Shown here: positions 1 through 8,430 of the stretch, one piece after another
Layout of the letters: each line of letters begins with the position of its first letter
How positions within the stretch are numbered: position 1 is the first letter of the stretch
Assembly (NCBI GenBank): GCA_965234405.1
Contig: OZ248346.1
Length of the DNA stretch: 64,000 nucleotides
Strand: one strand, 5' to 3'
Source of the DNA: Planktophila turicensis
GTDB lineage: Bacteria > Actinomycetota > Actinomycetes > Nanopelagicales > Nanopelagicaceae
Notes under the pieces: model-generated
The model's input: the letters and a program-made list of their open reading frames with translations, nothing else
What the model was told of the DNA's origin: nothing
The model's database searches: none
Position numbers and translations under genes: made by a program

Positions 1-286
1 AAATAATAAGAGCTGGTGAAAGTGCGAAGTTGAAGATCTGTGCACTTACTGGAGTCCATCCGAAGATCGTCGCTTCAGGAACACACGCTTCAGATAAACA
101 TGGTGAATAGAAAGGTGAGATCAAGTGATCCTTATAGTAATTTGCACCTTCGAATGCTCTAAACGTCGCGTAGATAACGAATGAGAAGAGAACGCCGAAT
201 GTAACTGCGGGTTCTAACCACCACTTATCTGTGCGAAGCGTGCGCTCTTTAATCTTGGCGCGCGTTGGAGAAAAAACTCCGGACAT
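1..286 (-). CDS. Membrane protein, N-terminal part only (cut by window edge)
   Basis: An open frame starts at the ATG at 286-284, preceded by an AGGGGAG ribosome binding site, and runs off the left edge after about 95 codons without a stop. The visible protein has a basic N-terminus, one clear hydrophobic stretch (about residues 29-43), and an extracytoplasmic-looking segment with an SPFYSPCL motif and a second cysteine four residues later. I recall similar proteins encoded beside succinate dehydrogenase or fumarate reductase genes in actinobacteria, which would make it a respiratory membrane component. That is a weak recollection, and the neighbours that could confirm it lie outside the window. 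Confidence 0.6.
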   Translation of the reverse strand, partial: MSGVFSPTRAKIKERTLRTDKWWLEPAVTFGVLFSFVIYATFRAFEGANYYKDHLISPFYSPCLSEACVPEATIFGWTPVSAQIFNFALSPALII

Positions 287-417
287 ATCTGCTCCCCTGA
301 ACTCAAAGCGCAGTCTGTGACTGCAATGAGAGAAGTGTGCGCTTCTACGCCGAAAGTCGCTAGGCGGTAAGCCTCGTAGGGCTTATGAAGTCAGCCACAA
401 CTCGAGGGGGAAATGCG

Positions 418-446
418 AAACCCGCCTCAGTGATGAGACGGGCTTT
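418..446 (-). terminator. Rho-independent terminator after tRNA-Ser
   Basis: A GC-rich hairpin (AAGCCCG-CTC paired with GAG-CGGGTTT, 6-nt loop, one mismatch) lies just beyond the 3' end of the tRNA-Ser gene and ends in a short T run on the minus strand. It is nearly symmetrical and could also stop rightward transcription. Confidence 0.75.
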
Positions 447-456
447 GCCTTAAGCG

Positions 457-539
457 CGGAGGACGTGGGATTTGAACCCACGAAGGTTTCCCTTGCCGGT
501 TTTCAAGACCGGTGCACTCGGCCGCTATGCGAGTCCTCC
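457..539 (-). tRNA. tRNA-Ser (anticodon UGA)
   Basis: The minus strand folds as a class II tRNA. The acceptor stem is GGAGGAC/GTCCTCC, the anticodon stem CCGGT/ACCGG carries the loop CTTGAAA (anticodon TGA), there is a long variable arm, and the T arm contains GGTTCAAATCC. The discriminator base is G, as usual for serine tRNAs. CCA is not encoded. It reads UCN serine codons. It stands alone between the HAD-serS operon and the partial membrane protein gene and has its own terminator. Confidence 0.97.
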
Positions 540-588
540 GTGGGAGAGATTACCCGAAATCGGCTACTTCGAAAAATCGTCTGGAAAT

Positions 589-1419
589 TTACGCTGGAAG
601 TTCGAGCAACTGCTCGATGATGATTGCAACACCATCTTCTTCACATGGACCAGCTACACCTTTTGCATGGAGTGGTCCTTCAGGGTGGCCATCAGCCATT
701 GCAAATGATCGACCACACCACTGAAGCATTGAGAAATCATTTGGGTTATCGCCGAATGAAACGCAATCGGCTGCATCGATACCAAGTCGTTCTGCCATCT
801 TTGCAAGAGTTAGACCTTTGGAGACACCGAGTGCAGAAATTTCAAGGAGTGAATCTGAAGGGTTTGAGTGGGTAACAGTTACAACACCTTCTAGTTCAAT
901 TCTTGCAATCGCAAGCATTTCATCGGATGAAAGTTCTTGTTGTGAGCAACGTGCGAGTAATTTCAGAGCTGGTGAAGTAATAATCTCTTCAATCTGATCT
1001 ACACCCACGTTATCGAGACCGACATCCCAGCGCGGAATATATGCCTTCTCGCGGTGGAAGTAATTATGTGATTCAACTGCAAATGAAATCTGTGGGATCG
1101 CTTTACGTAGACGTGTAACTGTTTCTAGTTGTGCATCAACTGGAATCAGCCACTCTTCAAGAACCTTGTCGTTGTGAAGGTCGTACAACATTGCGCCATT
1201 GCCACAGATTGCGCTGCCAATTCCAAATGCTTCTTTGATTTCAGGCATCCAACGCGGTGGGCGGCCAGTGACGAAGAAAATCTCAATGCCCATGGCGTGA
1301 GCCTTCTTAAAGGTATCGATTGTGCGCTGAGTGATATCTCCGTAATGCGCAACGATGGTTCCGTCGAGATCCGTTGCAATTAACTTCGGGCGACGTGCTA
1401 CTTCTTGGTTATTGCTCAC
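589..1419 (-). CDS. HAD superfamily hydrolase, Cof type
   Basis: A 276-residue cytoplasmic protein with the HAD signatures. Motif I is DLDGT at residues 17-21 (nucleophile Asp17, acid Asp19), motif II is the Thr of FFVTGRPP, the motif III lysine lies in GVSKG, and motif IV is FGDNPND. The large C2-type cap between motifs II and III is typical of the Cof family, which removes phosphate from sugar phosphates and other small metabolites with Mg2+. The substrate cannot be read from sequence. Its ATG overlaps the serS stop by 4 bases, so translation is probably coupled and the gene is the last of the GDPD-pheA-serS-HAD operon. Confidence 0.9.
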   Translation of the reverse strand: MSNNQEVARRPKLIATDLDGTIVAHYGDITQRTIDTFKKAHAMGIEIFFVTGRPPRWMPEIKEAFGIGSAICGNGAMLYDLHNDKVLEEWLIPVDAQLETVTRLRKAIPQISFAVESHNYFHREKAYIPRWDVGLDNVGVDQIEEIITSPALKLLARCSQQELSSDEMLAIARIELEGVVTVTHSNPSDSLLEISALGVSKGLTLAKMAERLGIDAADCVSFGDNPNDFSMLQWCGRSFAMADGHPEGPLHAKGVAGPCEEDGVAIIIEQLLELPA

Positions 1420-2684
1420 ACGAGCTCGAATTTCTTCATTCCGAGGAATGGTTGAAGAGCTGCAGGAACATTGACTGTTCCATCAGCGTTCTGATGGTTC
1501 TCGAGAATCGCAACAATCATGCGAGGAATAGCGACCAATGTGCCGTTAAGAGTTGCAATCGCCTTTGTACCTTCTGCATCCTTGTAGCGAATGTTGAGGC
1601 GACGTGCCTGGAATTCGGTGCAGTTAGAGGTACTTGTTACTTCGCGATAAGCGCCCTGTGTAGGAACCCAAGCTTCGATATCAAATTTACGTGTGGCAGA
1701 TGATCCGAGATCACCTGATGCAACATCGATAACGCGGAATGGAATCTCCATCGCTGTAAGGAAATCTTTCTCCCACTGCAGCAAACGCTTATGTTCTGCC
1801 TTTGCATCCTCTGGCTTGCAGAAGGTAAACATTTCAACTTTATCGAATTGGTGAACGCGAATGATTCCGCGGGTGTCCTTGCCATATGTTCCAGCTTCGC
1901 GGCGGAAACATGATGAGTAACCGGCGTAACGAAGTGGCAACTTATCTGCAGGAAGAATTTCATCCATATGCATTGCAGCAAGTGGAACTTCAGATGTACC
2001 GACAAGATAGACATCATCTTTTTCAATGCGATAAACGTTTTCTGCGGCTTGGCCTAAGAAGCCTGTTCCTTCCATTGCTGCAGGGTTTACCAGCACAGGT
2101 GGAATTACAGGTGAGAAACCATTCTTGAGTGCGCTCTGGATTGCGTAATTTACAAGTGCGAACTCAAGGAGTGCGCCAACGCCAGTTAAATAGTATGAAC
2201 GTGAACCGGCAACCTTGGCACCACGCTCGGTGTCAATTGCGCCAAGCAACTTTCCGAGTTCGACGTGATCTTTTGGTTCAAAGCCATCTTTAGCGAAATC
2301 ACGAGGTGTTCCGATGTGTTCGATTGTTACGAAATCTTCTTCGCCACCAATAGGCGCTTCGGTATCGAGAAGGTTTGAAAGCTGAAGCAATAGCGCCTTT
2401 GCCTTCTCTTCAATCTCTGAACGCTTTGCATCGGCAGCCTTTACCTTGTCGGCAAGCTCCTTTGCATTGGCAAGGAGCGCGGCCTTTTCATCGCCCTTTG
2501 CAGCTCCGACGCTCTTTGAAAGCACATTCTGCTCTTGGCGCAGAGTTTCGAATTCAGAGACAGCAGCGCGCTTGATTTCATCGATTGCAATGATCTGATC
2601 TACGAGCTCAACGTTTTCGCCGCGGCCCTTTTGAGATGCGCGGACAACATCAGGGTTCTCGCGTAGGAACTTGATATCAATCAT
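1416..2684 (-). CDS. serS: Serine--tRNA ligase
   Basis: A 422-residue class II aminoacyl-tRNA synthetase that charges tRNA-Ser with serine. The N-terminal about 110 residues form the long antiparallel coiled coil (charged, heptad-like) that grips the long variable arm of tRNA-Ser. The catalytic core shows motif 2 (FRREAGTYGKDTRG), HQFDKVEMF, TSNCTEFQARR and a motif 3 region around AIPRMIVAILEN. Length and motif order are normal. It overlaps pheA upstream and the HAD gene downstream by 4 bases each. Its cognate tRNA-Ser lies about 880 bp downstream. Confidence 0.98.
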   Translation of the reverse strand: MIDIKFLRENPDVVRASQKGRGENVELVDQIIAIDEIKRAAVSEFETLRQEQNVLSKSVGAAKGDEKAALLANAKELADKVKAADAKRSEIEEKAKALLLQLSNLLDTEAPIGGEEDFVTIEHIGTPRDFAKDGFEPKDHVELGKLLGAIDTERGAKVAGSRSYYLTGVGALLEFALVNYAIQSALKNGFSPVIPPVLVNPAAMEGTGFLGQAAENVYRIEKDDVYLVGTSEVPLAAMHMDEILPADKLPLRYAGYSSCFRREAGTYGKDTRGIIRVHQFDKVEMFTFCKPEDAKAEHKRLLQWEKDFLTAMEIPFRVIDVASGDLGSSATRKFDIEAWVPTQGAYREVTSTSNCTEFQARRLNIRYKDAEGTKAIATLNGTLVAIPRMIVAILENHQNADGTVNVPAALQPFLGMKKFELV

Positions 2685-3523
2685 GAACGCACCTCTCGTG
2701 GATAGGAACCTAGGAATCTAATGTCATCGCAGATCGAACGAAGCTCTTCAATCGACTTTCCGACTGGAGCATCGTTGATATGGCCTTCGACATCAATAAT
2801 GAAATGGTAGTGACCAAGTTCGCGACCTGTTGGACGTGACTGGATGAATGTCAGGTTTACATCATGCTTGGCAAATACCTGGAGGATTTCCAGCAGCGCG
2901 CCAGCGTGATCGATATCGATAAAGACAGCCATCGAGGTGCGATCGTGGCCGGTCGGTTCTGGAACCCAACCTGGCTTCTGGGCGCAGATGAATCGAGTGA
3001 CAGCGCCGGCATTGTCACCAATATTGTCTTCGCGAATTTCTAAACCGAAGTGGCTAGCAGCTGCATTTGATGCAATTGCTGCATCCAGTTCGCCCTTGCT
3101 CACTGCTTCTGCAGCAGCTGATGTTGAATTAGTAGGAACAATCTCTGCATGCGGATACTTCGCTGCAATGTATGAACGGCACTGTGATTCTGCATGTGGG
3201 TGTGTGCCGATGCGGTTAATTGTTGTTGCGCCCGGCTTAGTCATAAATGCAAAGGTGACAGGCAAAGTAACTTCGCCAGCGATAGTAAGTGGATCTCCGA
3301 TTGCTAATTCATCGAGCGTGCGTGCAACAACACCTTCGACAGAGTTTTCAATCGGAACTAGAGCAAAATCTGCTTCGCCTTTACGTACTGCATCAAGTGC
3401 TGCAGTGACATTTGCATAAGGAACTTTTACATCAGAATCGCATGTAATTTTCGCAAGAGCGGCTTCGGTAAATGTGCCAACGGGGCCTAAATAGGCGAAT
3501 GTCTGGCTGTCGGCTGCGCTCAC
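2681..3523 (-). CDS. pheA: Prephenate dehydratase
   Basis: A 280-residue enzyme converting prephenate to phenylpyruvate in phenylalanine synthesis. The N-terminal dehydratase domain begins with FAYLGPVGTFTEAAL and contains the catalytic-region TRF motif (NAGAVTRF). The C-terminal about 80 residues form an ACT domain (TSMAVFIDIDHAGALLEIL, then a QSRPTG version of the ESRP motif), which gives allosteric control by phenylalanine. No chorismate mutase domain is fused, as usual for actinobacteria. It lies 3 bp after the GDPD gene and overlaps serS by 4 bases. Confidence 0.96.
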   Translation of the reverse strand: MSAADSQTFAYLGPVGTFTEAALAKITCDSDVKVPYANVTAALDAVRKGEADFALVPIENSVEGVVARTLDELAIGDPLTIAGEVTLPVTFAFMTKPGATTINRIGTHPHAESQCRSYIAAKYPHAEIVPTNSTSAAAEAVSKGELDAAIASNAAASHFGLEIREDNIGDNAGAVTRFICAQKPGWVPEPTGHDRTSMAVFIDIDHAGALLEILQVFAKHDVNLTFIQSRPTGRELGHYHFIIDVEGHINDAPVGKSIEELRSICDDIRFLGSYPREVRS

Positions 3524-3526
3524 TGG

Positions 3527-4222
3527 TTAAGGATACCTGAGTACCTCGCGGGCATGTGACGGCTTATTTGTGATGAGAATATCGACGCCTAACTTCTCGC
3601 AGAGTTTGATATCGGCATCATCATCGACAGTCCATACATTAAGCGAGCGGCCCAGCTTCTTAATGCGTTCGGCGCGAATGGGTTCTTCGCGAAGTTCGTT
3701 GATGCCCGGACCTATTGATGCCGAAGATGAGAACTTTGCTTGAAACCATGAGGTGTTCTTTTGCATCAGAAATGTTGTGTGAATAGTTGGATCAATTCTC
3801 TTCATCTTTTCAATCGCAAACCAACTAAATGACATCACTGCCACATCAATCTTTTCGATTCCTTTAGTTGCACGAATTTTCTCAACAACAACTTCTTCAA
3901 TGCGATTTCCAGAAATAACTGGGTGCTTAGTTTCTAGCAAGACACCTTTCTTATTACTTACTGCAAATGCAAGAAATTCATCGAGGGTAAGAATCTGCGG
4001 ATATGCGCGCGATACCTCTTTATATGTCATCTCGGCTATCAGCCCAGCGTTGCCTGCCCGTTCGAGCATCGTCGCGTTATGCCAGAGAACCGGCACCTCA
4101 TCTTTTGTCAGCCGGACATCGCATTCAAAGCCATCGGCCCCTTGAGCGACTGCGCCTTCGTATGCAGCCAGGGTGAGCTCTGGGAAGTCAGCGCTAGCAC
4201 CGCGGTGAGCATAGATAAGCAT
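3527..4222 (-). CDS. Glycerophosphodiester phosphodiesterase family protein
   Basis: A 231-residue GDPD-fold protein. The start MLIYAHRGASADFPE carries the HRG catalytic motif, followed by ADGFECDVRLTKDEVPVLWHN with the conserved Glu/Asp metal ligands and second His. The end has the family segment VWTVDDDADI...GVDILITNKP. No signal peptide, so it should hydrolyse glycerophosphodiesters to glycerol-3-phosphate in the cytoplasm. A longer frame extends upstream to 4381, but its first 53 codons run antisense through the phosphatase gene and lack family similarity. The chosen ATG lies 7 nt after a TACTGT -10 hexamer, suggesting a leaderless mRNA. Confidence 0.92.
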   Translation of the reverse strand: MLIYAHRGASADFPELTLAAYEGAVAQGADGFECDVRLTKDEVPVLWHNATMLERAGNAGLIAEMTYKEVSRAYPQILTLDEFLAFAVSNKKGVLLETKHPVISGNRIEEVVVEKIRATKGIEKIDVAVMSFSWFAIEKMKRIDPTIHTTFLMQKNTSWFQAKFSSSASIGPGINELREEPIRAERIKKLGRSLNVWTVDDDADIKLCEKLGVDILITNKPSHAREVLRYP

Positions 4223-4229
4223 GAGACTG

Positions 4230-4251
4230 ACAGTAGCAAAGAGATTAGGCT
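4230..4251. promoter_or_regulatory. Overlapping divergent -10 elements for leaderless GDPD and pstP
   Basis: On the minus strand TACTGT (4235-4230) ends 7 nt before the GDPD ATG. On the plus strand TAGGCT (4246-4251) ends 7 nt before the ATG at 4259. Both fit actinobacterial TANNNT -10 boxes placed so that transcription begins at or next to the start codon. Only 36 bp separate the two reading frames. Confidence 0.6.
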
Positions 4252-4258
4252 TATGCGC

Positions 4259-5035
4259 ATGAGCCAGCTCTACTTCGCTACATCTGCGCGATCTGCAGTT
4301 GGCCTTGTCCGCAGCGGAAATGAAGATAGCGCTTTCACGTCTCGCAACATCGTTGCAGTTGCCGATGGCATGGGCGGACATGCAGCTGGAGAAGTTGCAT
4401 CAAAGATTGCAATTTCAACTCTTGCTGAATTATCAAAGGTAATTACTAGTCCTGATATCGATTCTGAATCATCAGACGATATCTATCTGAACTCTTTTCA
4501 CACTATTGATCAAGAGTTAAAAGCAGCGGTGCAAGAAAGCCCAGAACTATCTGGAATGGGAACAACCCTTACCTCTCTTTTCTTGCGCAATAACGAAGTC
4601 GCGCTGCTGCATATTGGTGATTCGCGTGCCTACAGATTGCGCGGAAATTCATTAGACCAGCTCAGCGTTGATCACACTGTTATTCAAGAGCTACTTAACC
4701 AAGGTGCAATCAGCCAATCTGATGTAGCTACACACCCTCAAAGGTCTGTACTTACACAGGTATTGATGGGCGAGGGCAATCTCGACCTTCCGCTCCCTGT
4801 ATTCGAAGGAAAAGTTAAGGATCGCTACTTAGTATGTAGCGATGGCTTGAGTTCAGTTCTTTCCGAGAAAGAGATCAAATCTCTTATTAAGGGCAAGGAT
4901 CGTGACGAAGCGGTGGGCGCACTTATCGATGCGACATTTATCAATGGCGCACCCGATAATGTCACTGTCGTCATTGCAGATCTTGTAGAAGAAGTTCAAC
5001 CAGATAACATCGAGAAGATTGGAGCTGCACAATGA
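4259..5035 (+). CDS. pstP: PP2C-family serine/threonine protein phosphatase (PstP-like)
   Basis: A 258-residue metal-dependent phosphatase with the bacterial PP2C motifs in order: VRSGNEDS, VADGMGGHAAGEVAS, GMGTTLTSL, ALLHIGDSRAYRLR, VCSDGLSSVL and DNVTVV, with the Asp metal ligands intact. It should reverse PknB phosphorylation. It ends after the catalytic domain: the membrane anchor and outer domain of mycobacterial PstP are missing, so it is probably soluble. The ATG at 4259 fits the leaderless promoter; an in-frame ATG at 4253 is the alternative. Its TGA overlaps the pknB ATG, so the pair is co-translated. Confidence 0.93.
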   Translation: MSQLYFATSARSAVGLVRSGNEDSAFTSRNIVAVADGMGGHAAGEVASKIAISTLAELSKVITSPDIDSESSDDIYLNSFHTIDQELKAAVQESPELSGMGTTLTSLFLRNNEVALLHIGDSRAYRLRGNSLDQLSVDHTVIQELLNQGAISQSDVATHPQRSVLTQVLMGEGNLDLPLPVFEGKVKDRYLVCSDGLSSVLSEKEIKSLIKGKDRDEAVGALIDATFINGAPDNVTVVIADLVEEVQPDNIEKIGAAQ

Positions 5036-6579
5036 TGAACTCATTGCTTGGCGGCCGTTATCTTCTCGGCCAGATGATTGGCACCGGCGGAATGGCCGAT
5101 GTTTATATCGCTCAAGATCAGCGCCTTTCACGTGAAGTTGCGATCAAGATTCTCCGCAGTGATTTAGCAAAAGATCCTGCATTCGTATCTCGCTTCCGCA
5201 AAGAGGCAAAGGCTGCAGCGGGTTTGAACCATCCAGCAATTGTTGCTGTCTATGACTCTGGTGAAGAACCTGCGCCATACATTGTTATGGAGCTCGTATC
5301 TGGACACACTCTGCGCGAACTCATTCATCAAGGTGAAAGACTTCCACTCAACCGCGCTCTAGAAATTGCTGAAGGAATTCTCGCCGGTCTTGAATATTCG
5401 CACGATCGACATATCGTGCACCGCGATATCAAACCTGCAAACGTCATGATTACCGATAACGGTGATGTGAAGGTGATGGACTTCGGAATTGCGCGCGCGA
5501 TGGATGATCTCGGTGCAACGCTTACAAGCACATGGAACGTTGTTGGCACTGCGCAATACCTCTCGCCAGAACAAGCAGTTGGCGAACCTGCAGATTCTCG
5601 TAGCGATATTTACTCAACCGGTTGCTTACTCTTTGAACTTCTTACCGGGCAACCGCCATTTACTGGCGAGACTCCAGTCTCAATTGCCTATCAGCATGCA
5701 TCAAGCATCGCGCCACTTGTGCGAACACTGAAGCCAGAACTTCCTGAAGGAATTGAAACCGTTTTAGCCGTTGCACTTTCCAAGAAGCCAGAAGATAGAT
5801 ATCAGAGCGCACAAGCAATGCTCAATGACATCGCAAAGGTTCGCGCTGGTGAAGTTGTCACAACAAAGGTTGCAAAGAAGCCTCTCTTCTCTCGTCGTTC
5901 AGCTTTGCTCTTGGGTGGTTCTTTCTTTGCCGCCATCGCTCTTTCTGTAACTGGCCTCTTAATGAGTGGCGGCGGAAGTAATTCAGGGCCAATGGTTCCG
6001 AACGTTGTGGGCTTAAGCGAAGAAATGGCTCGCGCTCTTCTTGCTGATTATTCAGTCACCATCAAGCATGCCCACGATGGCGTTATCCCTAAAGATCGCG
6101 TAGCAAGCCAGCTTCCTCTTGCAACGACCAGAGCAAAGGTTGGCTCTTCGGTAGTTCTTACCGTCTCGGATGGTCCAGGTGATGCAATCGTTCCTGATGA
6201 CTTAATAGGTATGTCACTTATTGATGCGCGCTCTGCACTAACTTCTGTTGGTCTCTTGGTATCGCAAACAATTGCTTCGCCTTCTGATCAACCACAAGGA
6301 ACTGTGCTCGACGTAATGCCAGCCGTCGGTTCGGTAACCGAGGCAGGAAGTTCAGTAATTCTGACCATCGCAAGCGGTGAAGTAACTGTTCCAAACTTGA
6401 TTGGTATCGAAGCAATTCAAGCGAAGACGTTACTTATTCAAGCTGGCTTCTTGATTAAAGAATTTTATGACTATGACTCTGCGCAACCTGCTGGTGTTGT
6501 TATTCGACAGGCACCAGATGCGGGAACAACGCAGACGATTGGTAAATCAGTAACAATTACTATCAATCGGGCTCCGTAG
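5032..6579 (+). CDS. pknB: Membrane Ser/Thr protein kinase with PASTA domains
   Basis: A 515-residue PknB-type kinase. The cytoplasmic kinase domain (residues 9-270) has the glycine loop GTGGMADVY, VAIK Lys39, Glu58, HRDIKPAN (catalytic Asp132), DFG 150-152 and an activation loop with several Thr ending in GTAQYLSPEQ. A hydrophobic segment (about 289-311) crosses the membrane. Three PASTA repeats follow, beginning near residues 319 (VPNVVG), 385 (VPDDLIG) and 453 (VPNLIG). PASTA domains bind muropeptides or lipid II, linking wall status to phosphorylation of division and wall proteins. Mycobacterial PknB has four PASTA repeats. The neighbours rodA, pbpA, pknA and the FHA genes are absent here. 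Confidence 0.97.
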   Translation: MMNSLLGGRYLLGQMIGTGGMADVYIAQDQRLSREVAIKILRSDLAKDPAFVSRFRKEAKAAAGLNHPAIVAVYDSGEEPAPYIVMELVSGHTLRELIHQGERLPLNRALEIAEGILAGLEYSHDRHIVHRDIKPANVMITDNGDVKVMDFGIARAMDDLGATLTSTWNVVGTAQYLSPEQAVGEPADSRSDIYSTGCLLFELLTGQPPFTGETPVSIAYQHASSIAPLVRTLKPELPEGIETVLAVALSKKPEDRYQSAQAMLNDIAKVRAGEVVTTKVAKKPLFSRRSALLLGGSFFAAIALSVTGLLMSGGGSNSGPMVPNVVGLSEEMARALLADYSVTIKHAHDGVIPKDRVASQLPLATTRAKVGSSVVLTVSDGPGDAIVPDDLIGMSLIDARSALTSVGLLVSQTIASPSDQPQGTVLDVMPAVGSVTEAGSSVILTIASGEVTVPNLIGIEAIQAKTLLIQAGFLIKEFYDYDSAQPAGVVIRQAPDAGTTQTIGKSVTITINRAP

Positions 6580-6588
6580 GAAAGAACT

Positions 6589-7770
6589 ATGGATTGTCCA
6601 CATAAGCACAATCTCCCATCGGATGGAACGCCGTTAAATCCCTCTCCTACTCTCGACCATTGGCGTGATTCATCTTCGATTACATCTTTATCTTTCCCGG
6701 ATGGGCATGAAGGTTTAATTGCACTTCGGCAGGAAATTTCACAAGAAATTCTTATTGACGTCCGATTTAGCCAACAACCACATCGCTTCCCAGGATTAGC
6801 ACCTCAACAAACTCCGGAAGAATTCATTGATGAGCGAGACGAACTTGCAATTACTACAGCTGATTTATTGGCGCTCGATGGAGATCAACATAGAAAGTGC
6901 CGCAAGACTGTAACTTCAAAATTCTCGTTTAAAGCTGTCAACTCATATTCAGAAGCAGTCTCGGCTCTAGTAACTAATCAATTGAGTCACTTCCTGCAAC
7001 AGCCGCAACCAGTTGATCTCACTGAGCATTTCAGTGAACCAATCTCGATCGCAAACCATGCATTTGTTCTTGGAATACCTCAGTCGCTGGTGAAAGAATT
7101 TGAACGCACATTTGTTGGCTCTGTTACTCGCGAAGAACGCATTTCATACCTCCGCCAGGTTTATCAATATAAGTTAGAGAATCCAGGTGAGGACGTCATC
7201 TCTCATCTGATTCAATCTGAGCTTACGCAGGCTGAAGTAGAAGGCCTTATCTACGTCTTCTTCACCTCTGGGCGTGATTCAGTCGCTTACATGATCTCAA
7301 CCAGCATGATCGCGCTTCTTCAAAACCCAGATCAGCTCGATCTTCTGCGAAAGAGCCTTCCTGTCCCTGCTGAAGCAATTGAAGAGTTGATGCGCTTCTG
7401 CGCCATGTTTGTGACTCTCTTTCCTCGAACCGCGCTCGAAGAACTAGAGATAGACGGTCATAAAATTGCAGCAGGGCAGAGCATTTCCGTTTCACCTGTT
7501 GCAGTAAATCGCGATCCACGCATTTGGGATGAGCCCAACTCGTTGAAATTAGATCGTGAATTGAAGGCGCACCTTTCATTCGGACATGGAATACATGGAT
7601 GTATCGGTCAGCAACTTGCGCGCTTAGTCATTCAAGAATCCCTGACTCAATTACTTAACGCGGTAAGTGAAATTGAGTTGGTCTCGGCCGAACAGTTAGA
7701 GCCTATGGAATTTGCCCATCCTGTTGCGACCTACAAGGTGGGAAAAGTTTTGATCAACTGGAAGAAGTAG
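6589..7770 (+). CDS. Cytochrome P450
   Basis: A 393-residue soluble bacterial P450, normal in length. The heme-binding loop FGHGIHGCIGQQLAR near the C-terminus supplies the cysteine ligand. An ExxR motif (ELMR) marks the K helix and an NRDPRIWDEP segment follows. The oxygen-binding I helix reads FFTSGRDS rather than the usual AGxxTT, so proton delivery may be atypical. No ferredoxin or reductase gene is adjacent. It begins 9 bp after pknB with an AGGA ribosome binding site, so it may be co-transcribed with the kinase, although no functional link is known. The substrate cannot be predicted. Confidence 0.92.
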   Translation: MDCPHKHNLPSDGTPLNPSPTLDHWRDSSSITSLSFPDGHEGLIALRQEISQEILIDVRFSQQPHRFPGLAPQQTPEEFIDERDELAITTADLLALDGDQHRKCRKTVTSKFSFKAVNSYSEAVSALVTNQLSHFLQQPQPVDLTEHFSEPISIANHAFVLGIPQSLVKEFERTFVGSVTREERISYLRQVYQYKLENPGEDVISHLIQSELTQAEVEGLIYVFFTSGRDSVAYMISTSMIALLQNPDQLDLLRKSLPVPAEAIEELMRFCAMFVTLFPRTALEELEIDGHKIAAGQSISVSPVAVNRDPRIWDEPNSLKLDRELKAHLSFGHGIHGCIGQQLARLVIQESLTQLLNAVSEIELVSAEQLEPMEFAHPVATYKVGKVLINWKK

Positions 7771-7772
7771 CT

Positions 7773-8402
7773 TTACTTCGAGCTTCCAACTACCGGAGAT
7801 AATCCAACTGCACGCTTTGGTGCATCAAGATCTCCACATTTAACGAGCCAGTTAGCAAGCATTAGATGACCATGCTCTGTTAATACTGATTCAGGATGGA
7901 ACTGAACGCCTTCAATAGGCAGAGTTGCGTGACGCATTGACATCACAACACCGGATTCAGTTGATCCTGTAATTTCTAGAACTGCAGGAACAGTGTCACG
8001 TTCGACTGCAAGTGAGTGATAACGAGTTGCAGTAAACGGTGATGGAAGAGTTGCAAGAACTCCTGCACCGTTATGAATTACTTGCGAAGTCTTCCCATGA
8101 AGTAATTCAGGTGCACGAGAAACAGTTGCACCGAAAGCTTCACCGATTGCTTGGTGGCCTAGGCAGACACCAAATAATGGAATGGAATTTTCTGCACAGA
8201 AATTAATCATCGCAATACTGACGCCTGCTTTATCCGGCGTTCCCGGTCCTGGAGAGATCAAGACTCCGTCATATTTAGCGGCCTCATTCGCCTCGACTTC
8301 ATCGTTGCGAACTACGGTGCATTCGGCGCCCAACTGCTGCAGGTACTGCACCAGGTTGAACACGAACGAGTCATAGTTATCGATGACGAGGATTCGAGCC
8401 AT
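7773..8402 (-). CDS. trpG: Glutamine amidotransferase of anthranilate/aminodeoxychorismate synthase
   Basis: A 209-residue class I glutamine amidotransferase that releases ammonia from glutamine for anthranilate synthase (tryptophan) or aminodeoxychorismate synthase (folate). The catalytic triad is visible as Cys in FGVCLGHQAIG and His/Glu in GVQFHPES, and the N-terminus IDNYDSFVFNLVQYL is typical. No TrpE/PabB partner is nearby, so it could serve either or both. It is divergent from crgA (28 bp apart) and converges on the P450 gene with a 2-bp gap. The crgA-trpG-pknB order is conserved in actinobacteria. Confidence 0.93.
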   Translation of the reverse strand: MARILVIDNYDSFVFNLVQYLQQLGAECTVVRNDEVEANEAAKYDGVLISPGPGTPDKAGVSIAMINFCAENSIPLFGVCLGHQAIGEAFGATVSRAPELLHGKTSQVIHNGAGVLATLPSPFTATRYHSLAVERDTVPAVLEITGSTESGVVMSMRHATLPIEGVQFHPESVLTEHGHLMLANWLVKCGDLDAPKRAVGLSPVVGSSK

Positions 8403-8417
8403 GCGGTAATTGTGCTG

Positions 8418-8423
8418 TAACCT
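8418..8423 (+). promoter_or_regulatory. -10 element of leaderless crgA
   Basis: TAACCT matches TANNNT and ends 7 nt before the crgA ATG at 8431. No Shine-Dalgarno sequence is visible. Confidence 0.55.
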
Positions 8424-8430
8424 AGGCCCT

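Noticed and set aside
2937..3419. Open frame of 160 codons on the plus strand inside pheA
   Set aside because: Antisense shadow of a clear prephenate dehydratase gene.
4223..4381. N-terminal extension of the glycerophosphodiesterase frame
   Set aside because: The extra 53 codons run antisense through the phosphatase gene, lack family similarity, and the promoter at 4230-4235 supports the start at 4222.
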